Source: Patiria pectinifera | Lineage: Eukaryota > Echinodermata > Asteroidea > Valvatida > Asterinidae | Assembly: GCA_029964075.1 (NCBI GenBank) | Contig: CM057136.1 | Span: 16,294,381 to 16,358,380, forward strand | Length of the DNA stretch: 64,000 bases | Reading direction: 5' to 3' | Part shown: positions 44,896 to 57,606 of the stretch, piece after piece | Position numbering within the stretch: the first letter of the stretch is position 1 | How the letters are laid out: every line of letters begins with the position of its first letter | The notes under the pieces: generated by a model | Told to the model about the DNA's origin: nothing | The model's database searches: none | What the model saw: only the letters and a program-made list of their open reading frames with translations | Translations under genes and position numbers: made by a program

Positions 44896-47800
44896 TACAG
44901 TGGAAATGTTTTGAAGGTGAAAACATTGTGTTTAAAATTAAGGTGCTTTGATAATTGAGAAAGGACTGCCCAGAACTGCTTTTCGTTGGAGGTAGCACTG
45001 AAACCAGTAGCTTGTTTGGGAAAAAAGTGTCCTTCAAATTATTTTAATTTACAAAGATCTAGATCTTAATCTTCAGAAACTACACCTTTTAACTATATTT
45101 GGATTTGTCCTGGTTTATGTCCAAGATTCTTAGAACGCAAATTTTAACTGCTTATTGTGTGCTTATTGACCACCCCTCAATTGGGTCCAAAAACGGGCAG
45201 AAATTCCATCCACCATTAACTGACAGCGGAATCTGAATCTTCAGAAAGTACCAGCAAGTGTTTGCTAGGGTTGGGCTAGTCCGAAAATTTGGGACTCTCA
45301 ATACTGTTGATGAGAGTCCCAAAACTTAAGATAGTGAAAACATGCAACACAAGAAAATAGACTGGCACCTGAAACAAGCAGTCCAACACCCCTTTAGTAC
45401 TGCATCAATCAAGTATGTCAGAAGAAACTTCTGGTACCTAGTCTCTTTTCTACACACCATCAATAGTCATGCCACCAGACTACTGAATGGTCAATTTTTT
45501 TTTTTTAAAGTTTGAAATTGTACCAGTCTAGTCTTTGGCTTCAAATAGAAATCACTTGGCTTCACACACGGGTGCAAAATATTGAAGAAAATTTCCTTGA
45601 TAACAATTTGAATTGAGACCTAAAACTTGGCTGGTGAAATACTGAGGACCTTGCCTTTGCCTTGTGAAATTTTTTGAGAATTTTGTTGGGTAAAGAGTGA
45701 GTAAAGTTGGCCTGATCTTGTTTTGCATTCTAGATCCCAGTCTGGGGTTGGGCCGGGGTAAAATTATATAATGGTTATGTTTTTTTTCCTCTTGGGTGCC
45801 TGAAATTTCATAACAGGTCTTAACTGCATTTTTGTCAAATAAGTTTACCACTCTTATTCTGGGGAAAATGTCAAGTAAAGTATTTTGAGAAATGCCTTGA
45901 TATTTTTAAAAGATATTTGCGGTTTTATATTAAACTAATTTCTTTTTATTTAAACTTCAAGAAAAGTTAGCTCAAGGAGCAGCTCTTTTTATCTGGAATA
46001 TGTGTGGACTGTCTGTAGGTTGTACACTAGTTTTTTTGTAAATAAGAGTACAGCTAAACTATGACCAGTATATTTCATGTTTATTGGCTGAAATTCTTAA
46101 TGAATATGTACAAAGAACATTACATCATTTGATTGGACACTGAAAAATGAATATGCATTTTTATTGGAATGTATGCATGTAATACAATATAGCTTTTGTG
46201 ATAATACCAAATGAATATTCATAATCATGACTGATCCTTTCAAAAGGATAAGTAACTTTCTTTTGAATTTTTGGAAGTCGATTTCATGTAGTCAGTCATT
46301 TTTAAGCTGTACATATTCATGCACAGATGTTTTTTTGTAAAAGAAGTATTCGTAAAACAAATTGGATGAGGAAAATGCCTGAAATGCTGTTTCCAATCAT
46401 GCAATTTTAGCCGTAAATAATATAAATAGTTAATAGCAGTATGCTGTCCAGTTATTTATTTATTTGTTTTATTTAAGATTGCTTTTGGCCATACGAAATG
46501 GTGGGTAGTGTTTATGTTATGTGTTTTTTTTGTCTGGCTCTGTTGGTGTTTAACAGAAAACTGGAAGATAAACATGGTCATGTGTTAAGGAGGTTATCTG
46601 GAAAAAATGTCAAAAGACAAAACTAATGACCTTTGGTTCAAATTTTTTCTGATTTGGTTAAAAAAAAAGAGAGACGGAAACTTCATCTCTTCTCGACATT
46701 TCTCATAATAAATGTTCATTTTTTTTTTTAAGATTCGTTTTTCAGTATATTGCTGGATGTCTTACTGCAGGTTATGTATATGTAGTGCCCCTAAAGAATT
46801 CCCGTGTTATTTATGTACCAAAAATGGCTTAGTAAAACATTTGTTGTTTTCTCTTTGGAACAAGTCAAGTGGATAGAAAAGAAAATGATTTAAAGCAAAC
46901 AATTATGTGGAAGATCACTGACAAAAGTTTGTGTGAAATTAACAGACAAAACTTGTCAATTAATTTTTTTCCTAGACCCTAATAACCCTCCTCCAAGTTG
47001 GATTGGTCATACGATTTAATTTTTTTTTCTCCTGAATGACAATCAGAGATTTATACTTCACTAAATCTGTTTCCACAATGTGCCTCGTATGCATAATTTG
47101 CTGTTGAAATTGTAGGTAATGGATTTTACTTGTAAATATGTATACATAATGCATTATTAAAAAAATACACCTGTTTATCACTGTATTAAAATTGGTCTGA
47201 TGTGCATGCATTCAGTGCTTGGGGCAACAAATACAAATGTAAGGTCATCACCGTTTTTTATAATTGTCGGCAAATACATGTATTGAAACCATTTTTTAAG
47301 GAGCCACCAAACCCTGCTCATTGAGATTTTTCTCTGAGCTGAAGTGCGATGCTGAACGCGATGTAGTTGGTCTTTTAATTGTTTGGTTGAAATTGGAAGT
47401 TTAAAATATGAGACTTTTGTGTGAGAAAGTTGAGTTGAGTCCCTACAGGTGTCAGTATTTTGTTGTACATTTGGAAATGCAGCTGTGTAGCCCTCCTCAG
47501 ATAAAAGTTCAAATGAAAGTTCTCTTATCTTTGAAGATTCATTTCGTCCCCTACCTTGCGTAAAATTTGTTTAACGATAAGGATTTCGCAGTATTAAAGT
47601 TGTGCTTGTAAGTGGCCGGGCTGAAAGCATGAATACTTATGCCAATATTACTTCAGTCAGATACAACTGAATTTCAGGATTGCTTATACCTTTGGTCTTA
47701 AATGAAATTTTGTAGCACTATGATCTTAAATTAAACACTTTTTTTACTTTAAAGTTCCTCATGTCTGAGTCAAAGAATAATTTATTTAATTATTTTGTTG

Positions 47801-48349
47801 TTTTGTAAATGACTGTTGTAAAGCTTCGTCGACCTAGACTTCCATTGTGTTTAAATATTCTGTAGATAGCAACGTTATGTCATGAAGTATGCAAAGTATA
47901 AGCTATAAGAATATGCAAATTACATATTTTACATATTTATAAGGTGCTCATGAATGATGTATTTGCTGAATGTTTTATCTTGCCTGTCAGTTTATTACCT
48001 CATTGGCGAGAATCGAAGTGTAAAATAAAATGAATATTGATGAGGACTCATCAGTATTAACGTATATTTGTCAGTAATATGGTGTATTTTTTTTAATTAA
48101 GAAATTGGTAAAATGTCACATTCAAAATAGGAGGGTGGCAGGCCCCAAATGCATAATGTTTCAGATGCGAATTATGGGAAATTAAATTTTAAATTTTAGA
48201 TTAATTCTTCGAAAATATTACTCGTTCCGGATCATAAACAGATAAAAAAGTTCGCTACACATGTAGTCTGTCCCTGCGAACTAATTGTGGAATTATATTA
48301 GCCATCGAAATATTCCCCTCCCGAATCCGGTCCACGTATTGCGAAAATC
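44896..48349. other. AT-rich DNA after the collagen gene
   Basis: No supported exon or RNA gene is seen. It may include an extended collagen 3' UTR. Homopolymer T and A runs are frequent. Confidence 0.6.
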
Positions 48350-48693
48350 TTTAATGGAACAACCCACAAACTGCGGCGGCGCACACGTGCTTTGGCCTCC
48401 TTTTCAATTTTGGCGCGCATGCGTCCTCTCCTGCTCGACTTCATTGTGCTTGGTTCGTAGGATTGCTGAATCGATTTTCATCCGTAAATTTCTCTGTTTA
48501 GATTATGCATCATCACAAACAGACTATTTCATGTTGTTTTTAAGCACTTCAAGAAGTGTTTTGGCTATGAATTTGTGATCTTCGTGGTCTCTGAGGAGAT
48601 GTTTTGGACATGAAAACATCGGACTGGGCACAAAGTTTGGCGTTGCATGCTCAGTGACATGGCGGCCATAATGGAACCGTTTGGATGTTCAAG
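48350..48693 (+). promoter_or_regulatory. CpG-rich promoter-like segment and possible first exon
   Basis: The segment is clearly richer in CG than its surroundings. It holds CACGTG (48384-48389), GCGCGCATGCGTC (48413-48425, close to the NRF1 consensus) and GACATGGCGGCCAT around 48657 (close to a YY1 site that often overlaps a start codon). ATG at 48659 has a good context. The frame MAAIMEPFGCS runs into a candidate donor AAG|GTGTGT at 48693. The organisation resembles a TATA-less housekeeping promoter. Confidence 0.5.
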
Positions 48694-50573
48694 GTGTGTT
48701 GTTTTGACTTTCTGAACCAGTAATATTGAGCCTCTACTTCACAAGCCTAAATTGTAGTTTTATTGACAAGTTGGCAAATGCGGGGGTGGTTAACCGTTGT
48801 GCGTGTTTTGGGGGAATAGGGGTGGGTGATATAGGCAGATAGGAAGATACTGAGATAGGTAACTGGGATCGCAATTTTCTATTTCCTCTATTGTTTTTAA
48901 TACCAAGATAAGTGTAATGAAGTAGTGTTGTTATTGGAGCTTTCTTAAACGTATGTACTATCTAAACTACGCCCTCATACATTGAAAAGTTAGGCCTATT
49001 TTAATATCCTTTAAAAAAACCTAATTTATTCTGAACGTGTACATATTTTATATCCCACACGTTCACCTCAATGTTATCTTTTGTGTTACCCATTAGTTTT
49101 CATTGAATACCGTAGCGTAGGCCTATTCCTGAATGATTCAGCCCAGCAAATTAAAGGACACCAAATTTTGTGCAAGTTTGTGGGAAGAAAACAGCAGAGG
49201 GATTGGGTGGGCCTACGTGGTTAACATGCAGTAAGAAAATCTTTTGCAGATTTGCTTGAATTGACCTACTTTACTCTTATTTATTTTATTGTATTTTAGG
49301 CATATTTACGTATTCACTTTATCCATTTTATGTCTAATTACTTGATTGTGGTGGGAGAATGTTTGCTGGGGAATTGTCCTCTCAATCAGTTTATTTATAT
49401 GTTGTAGTATAATTAAGGTATTTATTCTTCCAGTTCATATTTATTTCATTTGTGGGTATTTTCATTTCATTTTTTCATTACATTTTGTTTCCATTTGTAC
49501 TGGTTCCTTCATTTTAGGTATATTTATGCTTTTATTTTGAATGTTAATTCCTGTACATGTAGACCTACTTATCAATGTATGTTTTGTTTTGAATTGTTTT
49601 CGTGGATATAGGCTTACTAGTTTTGTGGGGTTTTTTTTTGGGGGGGGGGTGGTCTTAATTTTACGTTTGTTATGTGTGCTTTATTTTTTTTCTTCTGATT
49701 ACTAGTTTTAGTATCTAGTTTTGATTGCCTGTTATTATATTTATTGCAATTATATTTATTTTGTAAATCTTTGTGGGCATCAGTAAAAACAAGTTTAAAT
49801 AACAGCAGATTTTACTCGGGATAAACAGCAATAAATGAAATGAAGTAAAATAAAATGAAATGCTTTTGACAATGTTCAATAATTCTTTTTGAAAATGTGC
49901 CTTTCAGGTGATGTTCTCTATTCAAGATGACATTCAGGTCAGTTTCAATCTATTTATACACAACTTATTAATAAACATGCACTAAAAATAAATTAAATTT
50001 ATTCTTTATATGTGCATTTTTATCCCACACCTCAATTTTATCTTTCTTTGTTATTATTTAGTTTTACCATATCCCTAAAGTTCGGGACTCCCAAATTTGA
50101 GACCCTAGTTTTTTAACTTGCAAATTTGCATGCAAACTTTTTTTTTATGGGGATTAAGAAAGAGAGATTCGGTAGGCCTACTTGGGTAACTTGCATTGTT
50201 GTAGAAACATTTTTGGCAGATTTGTTTGAAGAGACTTTAGTATTTGTTTATATCGTTGTATTTAATTGTGTTATTTAACGGGCCTATTTGTTTATTATTT
50301 TATCCATTTTATGTCTTCCTAAAATTCTGTATGCAATGTGGTGTGATATCCAGTCCAGGGTTCAGGATTGTGGTGGGTACGCATTGTAATTATTTTTCAA
50401 AGAGAATTGTCCTTTCACTTAGTTTATTTATAAGTTCGAGGCAGTCTCAGAGTATTTGTTTTTCCAGTTCTAATTTTATTTCTAAATAATTTCATTATGG
50501 GTTTTTATTTATTGGTTAGCCTATAGGTATTCATGTTTCATTTTGGATGTTAAATCATTTACCTTGTCAATGT

Positions 50574-51010
50574 AGGCCTACGTATTGTTTTATACAAACA
50601 TGTGTTTTTGTAGTGTTGTTTATTTTGTATTTATTCTTGTACCTTATGAAAGTAGGCCTATGTATTAATTTACACAAGCTTTTGTTTTGTAGTTTTGTTT
50701 GTTTTGTCATTTTTTCCAAGCTTTGTCAAGGTAGGCCCATGTATTGTTTTATACAAGCATTTATTTTGTAGTTTTGTTTATTTTGTCATTATTCATGCAC
50801 TTTGTTAATGTAGGCCTAGGTATTGTATACAAGCATTTGTTTTGCAGTTTTGTTTATTTTGTCAATACTATACCTTATCAGTGTAGGCCTAAGTATTGTT
50901 TTATACAAGCATTCGTTTTGTAGTCTTATTTATTTGTCATTATTCCTGTTCTTTATCAATGTAGGCCTATGTATTGTTAAATATTTTAATGTATGTGTTT
51001 TTCTGTAGTT
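50574..51010 (+). repeat. 79-bp tandem repeat, about six copies
   Basis: AGGCCTA-GTATTGTTTTATACAAGC followed by TTTTGTAGTTTTGTTTATTTTGTC recurs with starts near 50574, 50654, 50733, 50812, 50885 and 50963. Spacing is 73-80 bp. Copies are diverged, and the last is truncated. Confidence 0.85.
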
Positions 51011-51039
51011 TGTTTATTTTTTCCATGCCATTTTGTTTA

Positions 51040-52650
51040 TCTTGCAAACTATGGATTCACCTTTTATGTGCAATAATTAAGCTGACAGGTGTAGTTGATA
51101 GTAGATGGGAATATTCAATTCATTTTTGTCCCCGTCTCAACTTCATATGTTTAATAATTATAATTATACAGATTTTGTATTTGTGGGAATTAATGTTGAG
51201 ATGGAAGTTTGAACTTTAATTTCATTGCCTATTTTCTCCCTACCCCCCCCCCCTTCCCCCCCAGGCATCTGCTATGGGAGGAACTCCAGATCAAGCAGCC
51301 ATAGCTGAGGGGCAGAGCTGATGTCAGAGCCAATCAAGCTGATGCTCTTTGACTTGCTGGTAGAAGTGGCTTTCCCGGAGTCTAAAGGTAGAGGTGTTGG
51401 TTTGCTGATAGCAGGGATACGCTTTGTAGAGTGAAGCGACTGTCTATGAGAACCAAAGGTGTTAACTTGACATTTCAGTCAGTATGTCCTGTCTGTCATC
51501 AGGCAAATGCCTTAATTCTAGTGATATATAATTAGTGCATGGCAAAAGGAATTCAGTGTGAAATTTTCATATAAATTTGAAAACTTTAAATTCTCAAAGT
51601 TCCATTACATAACAGATCTCATGAGTGCTTGTATGTCTCATGAATTAATGTCAATTTTATTTTATATTCTTCATTTTCCAAAGCATTTTTGTCTTTTGGT
51701 CCTGATTCTAAACTTCTCTTCATGTTGATGAAGTCTGACAGGAGCAATCAATTACTGGACTACACTCACTATGCAGTGCAGGACTAATCTACCGTAGTAA
51801 TAGAGGGCGCTGTTGGATACATGCAGTCTCAGTATTACATGTATGAGGTAGCTTATTGATTTACATTGATCTCAGCCAATGATTTACAACAATTATGGCA
51901 TGTAGCAAGAACAAACCCAATCATTTTATGATTTCAACAAGTTTGATTTTTAAAGAAAATAGCACATGATCTGTAATGTATTAAATTACCTGCGCTGTGA
52001 TGTGCTTCATTTTGAGAATAGATAAGCTTGAATATAACTTCTGTATTTGCTTCTTTTTTTTGGCACACTCTTTCCAAAGAAATGACTGAAAGTAGATGCC
52101 AACCCCTTCAGAAGAGGAATACAAGGTTGCATCCGAACAGGTATTAAAAAGCTAAAAACTTTTTAAATTTAAACTTCAAATCACAATTTCAGTATAAATT
52201 ATGGATGCATTAATTGATGATATTTTTGTAGCGTTTGGAGTTTTATGTGAACATAACTCAAATTTTAAGATATTTAGTTTAATTTTATAAAGTAATAATT
52301 TTTGTTGATACATTTTAAAAATTGTTTCATCTTCCAAACTCTGCGTACACCTTTTATGGGCAATAAGTTAACTGGCGTAGTAGAGGGGAATTTTCAATCC
52401 AATTCATTTCATTCAATTCAACATGGTTTATTAGTTAATAAATTTTGTTTATGGGTATTAATGTTGAGATGGAGGTTGGAATTAAGTAGTTTCACTGCAT
52501 ATTTTCACCCCCCCCCCCTTGCATCTTCTATGGGAGGGACTTCAGATCAAGTAGCCGTTGACGAGGTCGGCAGCTGGGAGGCAGAGCTGATGTCTGAGCC
52601 AATGAAGCGGATGCTCCTTGAATTGCAGGAGAAGTGGCTTTCCCATTGTC
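51040..52650 (+). repeat. Two diverged copies of a 350-bp segment
   Basis: The block at about 51040-51387 reappears at about 52315-52650. Both contain CACCTTTTATG-GCAATAA, ATTAATGTTGAGATGGA, a C-run, then GCATCT-CTATGGGAGG and GCAGAGCTGATGTC-GAGCCAAT. Copy 1 keeps a CAG acceptor but lacks 13 bp present in copy 2. Copy 2 has TTG in place of CAG. Confidence 0.8.
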
Positions 52651-52846
52651 ATGAAGTACAGGTTTGGTTGATGATTCTAGAAGACACTTTGTTGAATCAC
52701 CGTGCGAAGTGAGACTCTCCTAAAATAAAAGTGGTTCTGAGAGCCAGAGGTTTCAATTTGAGATTCAGTCAGTATGCTATACTAATCTGGTTAATAACTA
52801 TAGCTTTTCTTGAAACCCACTGCTCTTTTTGATACAATTTTAATAA

Positions 52847-53011
52847 GGGAATAAATGTGTGCTCCGGAGGTTTTTATCACTCTGTTTAATACCACTTAGA
52901 GTCTGGGTGCTGATAATTACCCGAGCCGGAGGCGAGGGTAATTATCAGCACCCAGACTCTAAGTGGTATTAAACAGAGTGATAAATACCGACAGAGCACA
53001 CATTTATTCCC
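52847..53011. repeat. Near-perfect 165-bp hairpin
   Basis: Arms of about 76 bp run from GGGAATAAATGTGTGCTC inward to GCTGATAATTACCC and back, around a short GC-rich centre (GAGCCGGAGGCGA). A few mismatches occur. It probably derives from a foldback or MITE element. Confidence 0.9.
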
Positions 53012-53179
53012 ATTCATAAATCCCTTTCGTAAAAGATCAAACAATTCATTCAAAAATCCTGATTTTGTTCAGCAAGTTCACTTCATGCTTTTGAAACATC
53101 CCTCTAGCAAAATAATGGAATGTTCAGCTGGCGAGTAAGATGTAAACAACCCTTTTATGGAGATTGACGCGCGTAGCAT

Positions 53180-53214
53180 GTTCTGCGCGACATGGACGCG
53201 ATGTCGCGCAGAAC
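53180..53214. repeat. Perfect 14-bp inverted repeat
   Basis: GTTCTGCGCGACAT and its complement are separated by 7 bp in a CpG-dense patch. Confidence 0.9.
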
Positions 53215-53361
53215 GCACCTGGGCGTTATGCTTTGAATTTAGAACTATAAAATTCTGACTCGCTGGTAGTGTTGCGCATGCCTACGTGAGGACTGTGATC
53301 GTTCAACCAATAAAACGGTAAGAGACACTGGATTTTTAGGAGTCCACATTTTATGTGACAC

Positions 53362-53399
53362 TGGAAAAGTGTTTAAGACTGGTCTTAAACACTTTTCCA
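53362..53399. repeat. Perfect 18-bp inverted repeat
   Basis: TGGAAAAGTGTTTAAGAC and its complement are separated by 2 bp, a strong cruciform or hairpin candidate. Confidence 0.92.
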
Positions 53400-55684
53400 T
53401 GTCTATCCATGTCTTTATCATCCGTTTAATACTGGCCACGTGACGGGCTCTCGACCAATAGGAATAGCTAAACTGTCTGAGGTATTTATGAATTGTATTT
53501 AAATAGTTTGTTTTTGTTACATGTATAAAAATTAATTAAAATTGCTTCACACGGTGTGTTTGCAATACCTCTCCCTAGTTGTACTCCAAATTATGCCAAA
53601 TCTTACAATATTACCCCCCCCCCAAACAACAAAACCAACTGATCATTAAATGACATAGAATACGTGAACATTTTTGTATATAACTTTTAAATTTCATTTT
53701 TCTTATTTTCAGGATCTCATGCGGCTAACTTGGACTGCAAGATGCTGCTTTTGATGTGGAAGTACCCTGACTTGATCAGTTTGCGTCAACATCCTCTATC
53801 TGAGAAATTACCCTTTCTGGGTTGCCATGAGCTTATTTATTTATTTAGTTTTAATTTTCAGAACTTTAAATTTTCAAAAAGGAGTGATTAGCTTCTCATA
53901 TCAGTCTGCATTAGTGTTTAACAATGGCATGAACCTTAACTTTATTTTAATAAACAATTACGGTGGATAAAATGTTAGGATAATAAAAAAAATAGACAAG
54001 TCTTAAATGGAATGATGTTTGATTTGGGCCTACGTACACAATGTATTTGCATACTGTTGGTTTTGCGTTATACTCGTTGAATAAAACCTTTGGATAAAAT
54101 GTGTGTAAAACTTCTATTGAAACTTGTTTTTAGTGGTAAATATAAATAAAGGAAAATAACACCTTGAATGGGAACTGATGGTGATATGTTAAGTACACAG
54201 TGATATAGTTTCTGGTTGGTCTATAAAGTTCAAAACATGCTTGATATTTTTCTTGGCTTTTTGTGTCGTGCCGAGTGTGTTATTAAAAAATGACCAAAGT
54301 AAAAACAAGACCCAAGTAATGCGTAACATAGTCGAATGCAATGCGCACAGATTTGACAACCCGATCAATGCCATCGAATGAAACGAAAGCCCGTTTACAG
54401 TGCAAGAGTCGCATCAAACAACGTAAGTGGGTCATCAAATTTTTTTGTTCACTTTTAAAGAATATAAAGACTTTCTTACTAATAAATTCAGAAAAATTTC
54501 ATTACTATTTGGCCCAAATTTTGTAAACACAAAATGTTGGATTGATTATGAAAAAATACTACTTTTATGGTTGGATTAATTAATGCATAATCCACAGTAA
54601 AACAAAAACCCCCCACCATGTGCCATTTCTGTTTAAAGATTCCAGACCCTTTTCAGATCACTCAAAATAAAATAAAATGTATGTACTTGAATACCTAAAA
54701 TGGAACCAGTTTCTACTTCCCATGCTGTAAGTTTTGTAAAGTCAATTTTACTGAACATTTATTTCCTGTAGATAAATAAAATTCTGGGAAGACTAAAGTA
54801 TGTTTATGAAGACAGTTTTCAGAAATGTTTTGTACTTAAATTAATGGATAACTGGAATTATGCCCTTGTCAATTTGTTTTCATTAAAACAAATGTTTAAA
54901 TTAGCTGTGATATGAGTTAGCATTAAGCCATGCAAATTAAACTTAAATTTACGATTGAATATAGAGGCCAGTATTCATACATAAGGGCAATAACCTTTAT
55001 AATCAGTATTAATTTTTTGGTGTTGGTACTAGAACCTGCATGAAATAACGTCATCTGTATTAAAAATGAGTGTTTCTGAAGTAGATAAAATGTAATTGAA
55101 TTTAAAGATTAATCACTGGTATAATATGGTACTCAAAAAGAAGACGGATTTTAAATTGCAAAAAACCTTTTAATTTTATGTCAAACAAAATGAGATGTTG
55201 CTAGTTTTCAATCCGTTTATAGTCTGCCAATAAGAGCCAATTTTGTACATAGGAAATTTATCACAAATCTGCAAGAAACTTAACACTAAATTATTGAGAA
55301 GTAACAAATTTCATTGTAATTAATTTTAAAGGAGTGTTTAAAGGACATATTGTTAATTTGGTACTGTATTTCATAACGTATTGGTTCTTGTTAAATGTCG
55401 TATAAAAATCACTTTTATTGCGTTACTACCTAAAACATGTTATGCATTGTAATTAGAATGTTAAAATATTTAATGCAAGTCATTTAATGTACAGAGAAAA
55501 TAAAACCAGTGTCCAAATTTGGTTATGAACCAGCATTTTGAGCCTATACATGTAGTTTTCTTTTGAATATTCATTTTTTCCTGTTTTATTATGCAAATGA
55601 GGGCATGGGTTGTATTTTAATTTTTTTTCTTTTTTTTTATATTGCGCAATCTAACCTTTAAATATAACGTCCGAGAACAAATTT

Positions 55685-55890
55685 TCGAAGAGGCATATGG
55701 CCTGGTGGTCTAGCTTGCTGACCGCCAGGCCGGGGTCCCCGGATCAAATCCCAGCCGGGAGGAGAATTTTTCCTCACAGCAGAGATAAATTTTAAAAAAT
55801 AAATAAAATAGTAGCATGGAGCAGGGTTGAACCGCGTACCTTCTGCATGCCAGCTCTCTTTTTTCCCGCTCTGCCATGGCACTTTCTTGA
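55685..55890. mobile_element. Two opposed tRNA-derived heads
   Basis: The + strand part (55691-55765) has TGGTGGTCTAGCTTGCTGAC and GGATCAAATCCC as box-like words. The - strand part (55812-55888) reads ATGGCAGAGCGGG and GCGGTTCAACCCTG. The two heads point toward each other across an A/T-rich spacer. They look like two SINE fragments rather than functional tRNA genes. Confidence 0.5.
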
Positions 55891-57593
55891 AAAAATCTCC
55901 GGTTTTCGTAATTAAAACCCTTAGGTTGTTGGACTTAGACAATTTTTCAGCTCTGGCCAGAATTTCAGAAATCAAGGGGTACCCCTTGAATTTTTTTCAG
56001 ATCTGAGGGTCTGAGGCTGGGAGGTTGAGAAGTTGGGAGCTGAAGGGGTTTGGAGCTGGAGGGTAGGCTTCGGGATTCTGGGTGGGCAGGTTGATGGTTG
56101 AGAGGGAACTGGACTACTATTTAGAGGGTAGGGAAGCTGATGGGATTTTTGGACTGATGGGGCAAGTTGATAGACTGGGACTTTATAATTTTTGAGCTTG
56201 TTGGATTTAACTTTATTGGGATGGACTTGGGTTTTTTTTGGACTTGCTTTTTTTGGTTGCTATAGACTTAAGTAGAGGGGTTGGATCTTGCATCTGCATT
56301 TGGTTGAAGTTCTGATGTTAGTAGGCAGTGCTTGGAGTACAGTTCCAAGTTTGAAGACCAATAAGTCTGCTGGTAGTTGAAGAGGCTTTCCTTTTTGGAG
56401 ACTAGCTCTCTGATTGATGCCTGTTGAGCGCTGATGAACTTCGCTTCGATGTTTCTCTGTCAGAGAGATACATCCAGCAGTGAGACTCTGTAGTAAGAAT
56501 ACTGCTGGGCTAAGGGCTTGCTGGCTTTCAGTGGACCACATGATGGATGTAGACCCTTAGCATAAGGGTCTTGCTGCAACCTGGTTGAAGTGCCTTCCTC
56601 ACTTGACCGTGTAGTGTGCTGTTGAAGTAGGTTTTCATGCTTCAATGATTTCTTTCTGAATATATCGCCCTCTCTTGTCCAAGGTATGTAGAGGTCATGT
56701 GATAGTCTGGTGCCGGTGCAAATTGGATGATTTTTCAGTAGAAATTAATGACTTCATGGTGAGTGTCGCAAATTTGTTTCTCTGTCTTTGGAACAATTTT
56801 AGGATATAATTTTGCAAGAGCCAATACGAAATTTTACACACCAAGAAGATGTAAGTGATATTTTGAATTTTGTTCTTTTTTTAGTATGGAACTATGGGTT
56901 TGAATTTCAAAACTTGGTATTTTTTAAAAATGCTCGTCGGCAAGATTTTCATGGTATTTTTTTTGGAATTCTAAATTCTGAAAATGCACTTCTTAAACAT
57001 GAACCTTTGCCAACCAGATGTTCGTGTTTTGTTGTTTTACAAAGTAATGGTAAACGATTATTGTGGAGGAACATTTTGAGCACTGATGTAAGAGACGAGA
57101 ATCAAAATGAAATATTTTTGAGACCGGCAACTTTTGGATTTGGGTAAAAAGACAGTGGTTCGTACGTACATCAAACGTTGAAAATTTTCAGTTCAAGATA
57201 ATTTTTACTACAATTGACAAATCAAACACGGTTTTTGGCTCGAAATGAACAAAAATAAAAGGGCCAAAACCTTGGGTTGCACATTGCTTTCAATTTACAT
57301 TATGTTTAAAGCTCCAACATCTGTGCAAATTTTTAAATTCCAACGTATTTTACGCCTGCATGAAAAATAGTAGATCAAGAGTTCATCTCCATTTCCCTCA
57401 TAAACTTTTACAATTTTATCCGTTGTGGTTATCCCGAAGTAAACATTTTCAAAGTTTGATGTAGGCATGCACAATTAAGATACATGTGCCAACATTTTTT
57501 ATGGAATATAGAGCTATAGTCGATTTTTCGAGGGTTAATTCACTGTGCAGAGCGAAACCAAAGCTTAAACTGACATACTACAATAGAGACGAG

Positions 57594-57606
57594 AGGTCAA
57601 AGGTCA
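57594..57606. promoter_or_regulatory. Perfect DR1 motif
   Basis: AGGTCA-A-AGGTCA, the consensus for RXR/HNF4/COUP-type receptors. An identical site occurs at 58211. Confidence 0.4.

Larger units (their letters stand above)
48659..54150 (+). other. Candidate short spliced transcript, coding status unclear
   Basis: Candidate exons are 48659-48693, 49908-49937 (TTTCAG | GTCAGT, 30 nt), 51265-51387 (CCCCAG | GTAGAG) and 53713 onward (TTTTCAG), with AATAAA at 54080 and 54145. If exon 1 joins exon 2, the ATG at 48659 gives only a 12-codon frame ending in TGA that overlaps the next ATG. A second frame starting at 48685 reads MFKVMFSIQDDIQ through exon 2 and stops 19 codons into exon 3. A diverged copy of exon 3 near 52522 stays open for longer (SEPMKRMLLELQEKWLSHCH) but lacks the AG acceptor. 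The unit may be a long non-coding RNA, a decayed gene, or a real short gene whose splicing I have misread. The protein is not recognised. Confidence 0.3.

Noticed and set aside
52302-52712. 136-codon open frame on the + strand.
   Set aside because: Its first half crosses a pyrimidine/C-run and AT-rich intron-like DNA. Only the part after about 52522 resembles the duplicated exon-like block, and that lacks an acceptor. It is not called as a gene.
56260-56645. Overlapping open frames on the - strand beyond the ANKHD1 stop.
   Set aside because: No domain, and they lie past the ANKHD1 stop and its likely poly(A) signal. They overlap each other in different frames.
56812-57147. 111-codon open frame on the + strand.
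   Set aside because: It is AT-rich with Phe/Asn-rich low-information sequence and no homology that I recognise. Probably chance.
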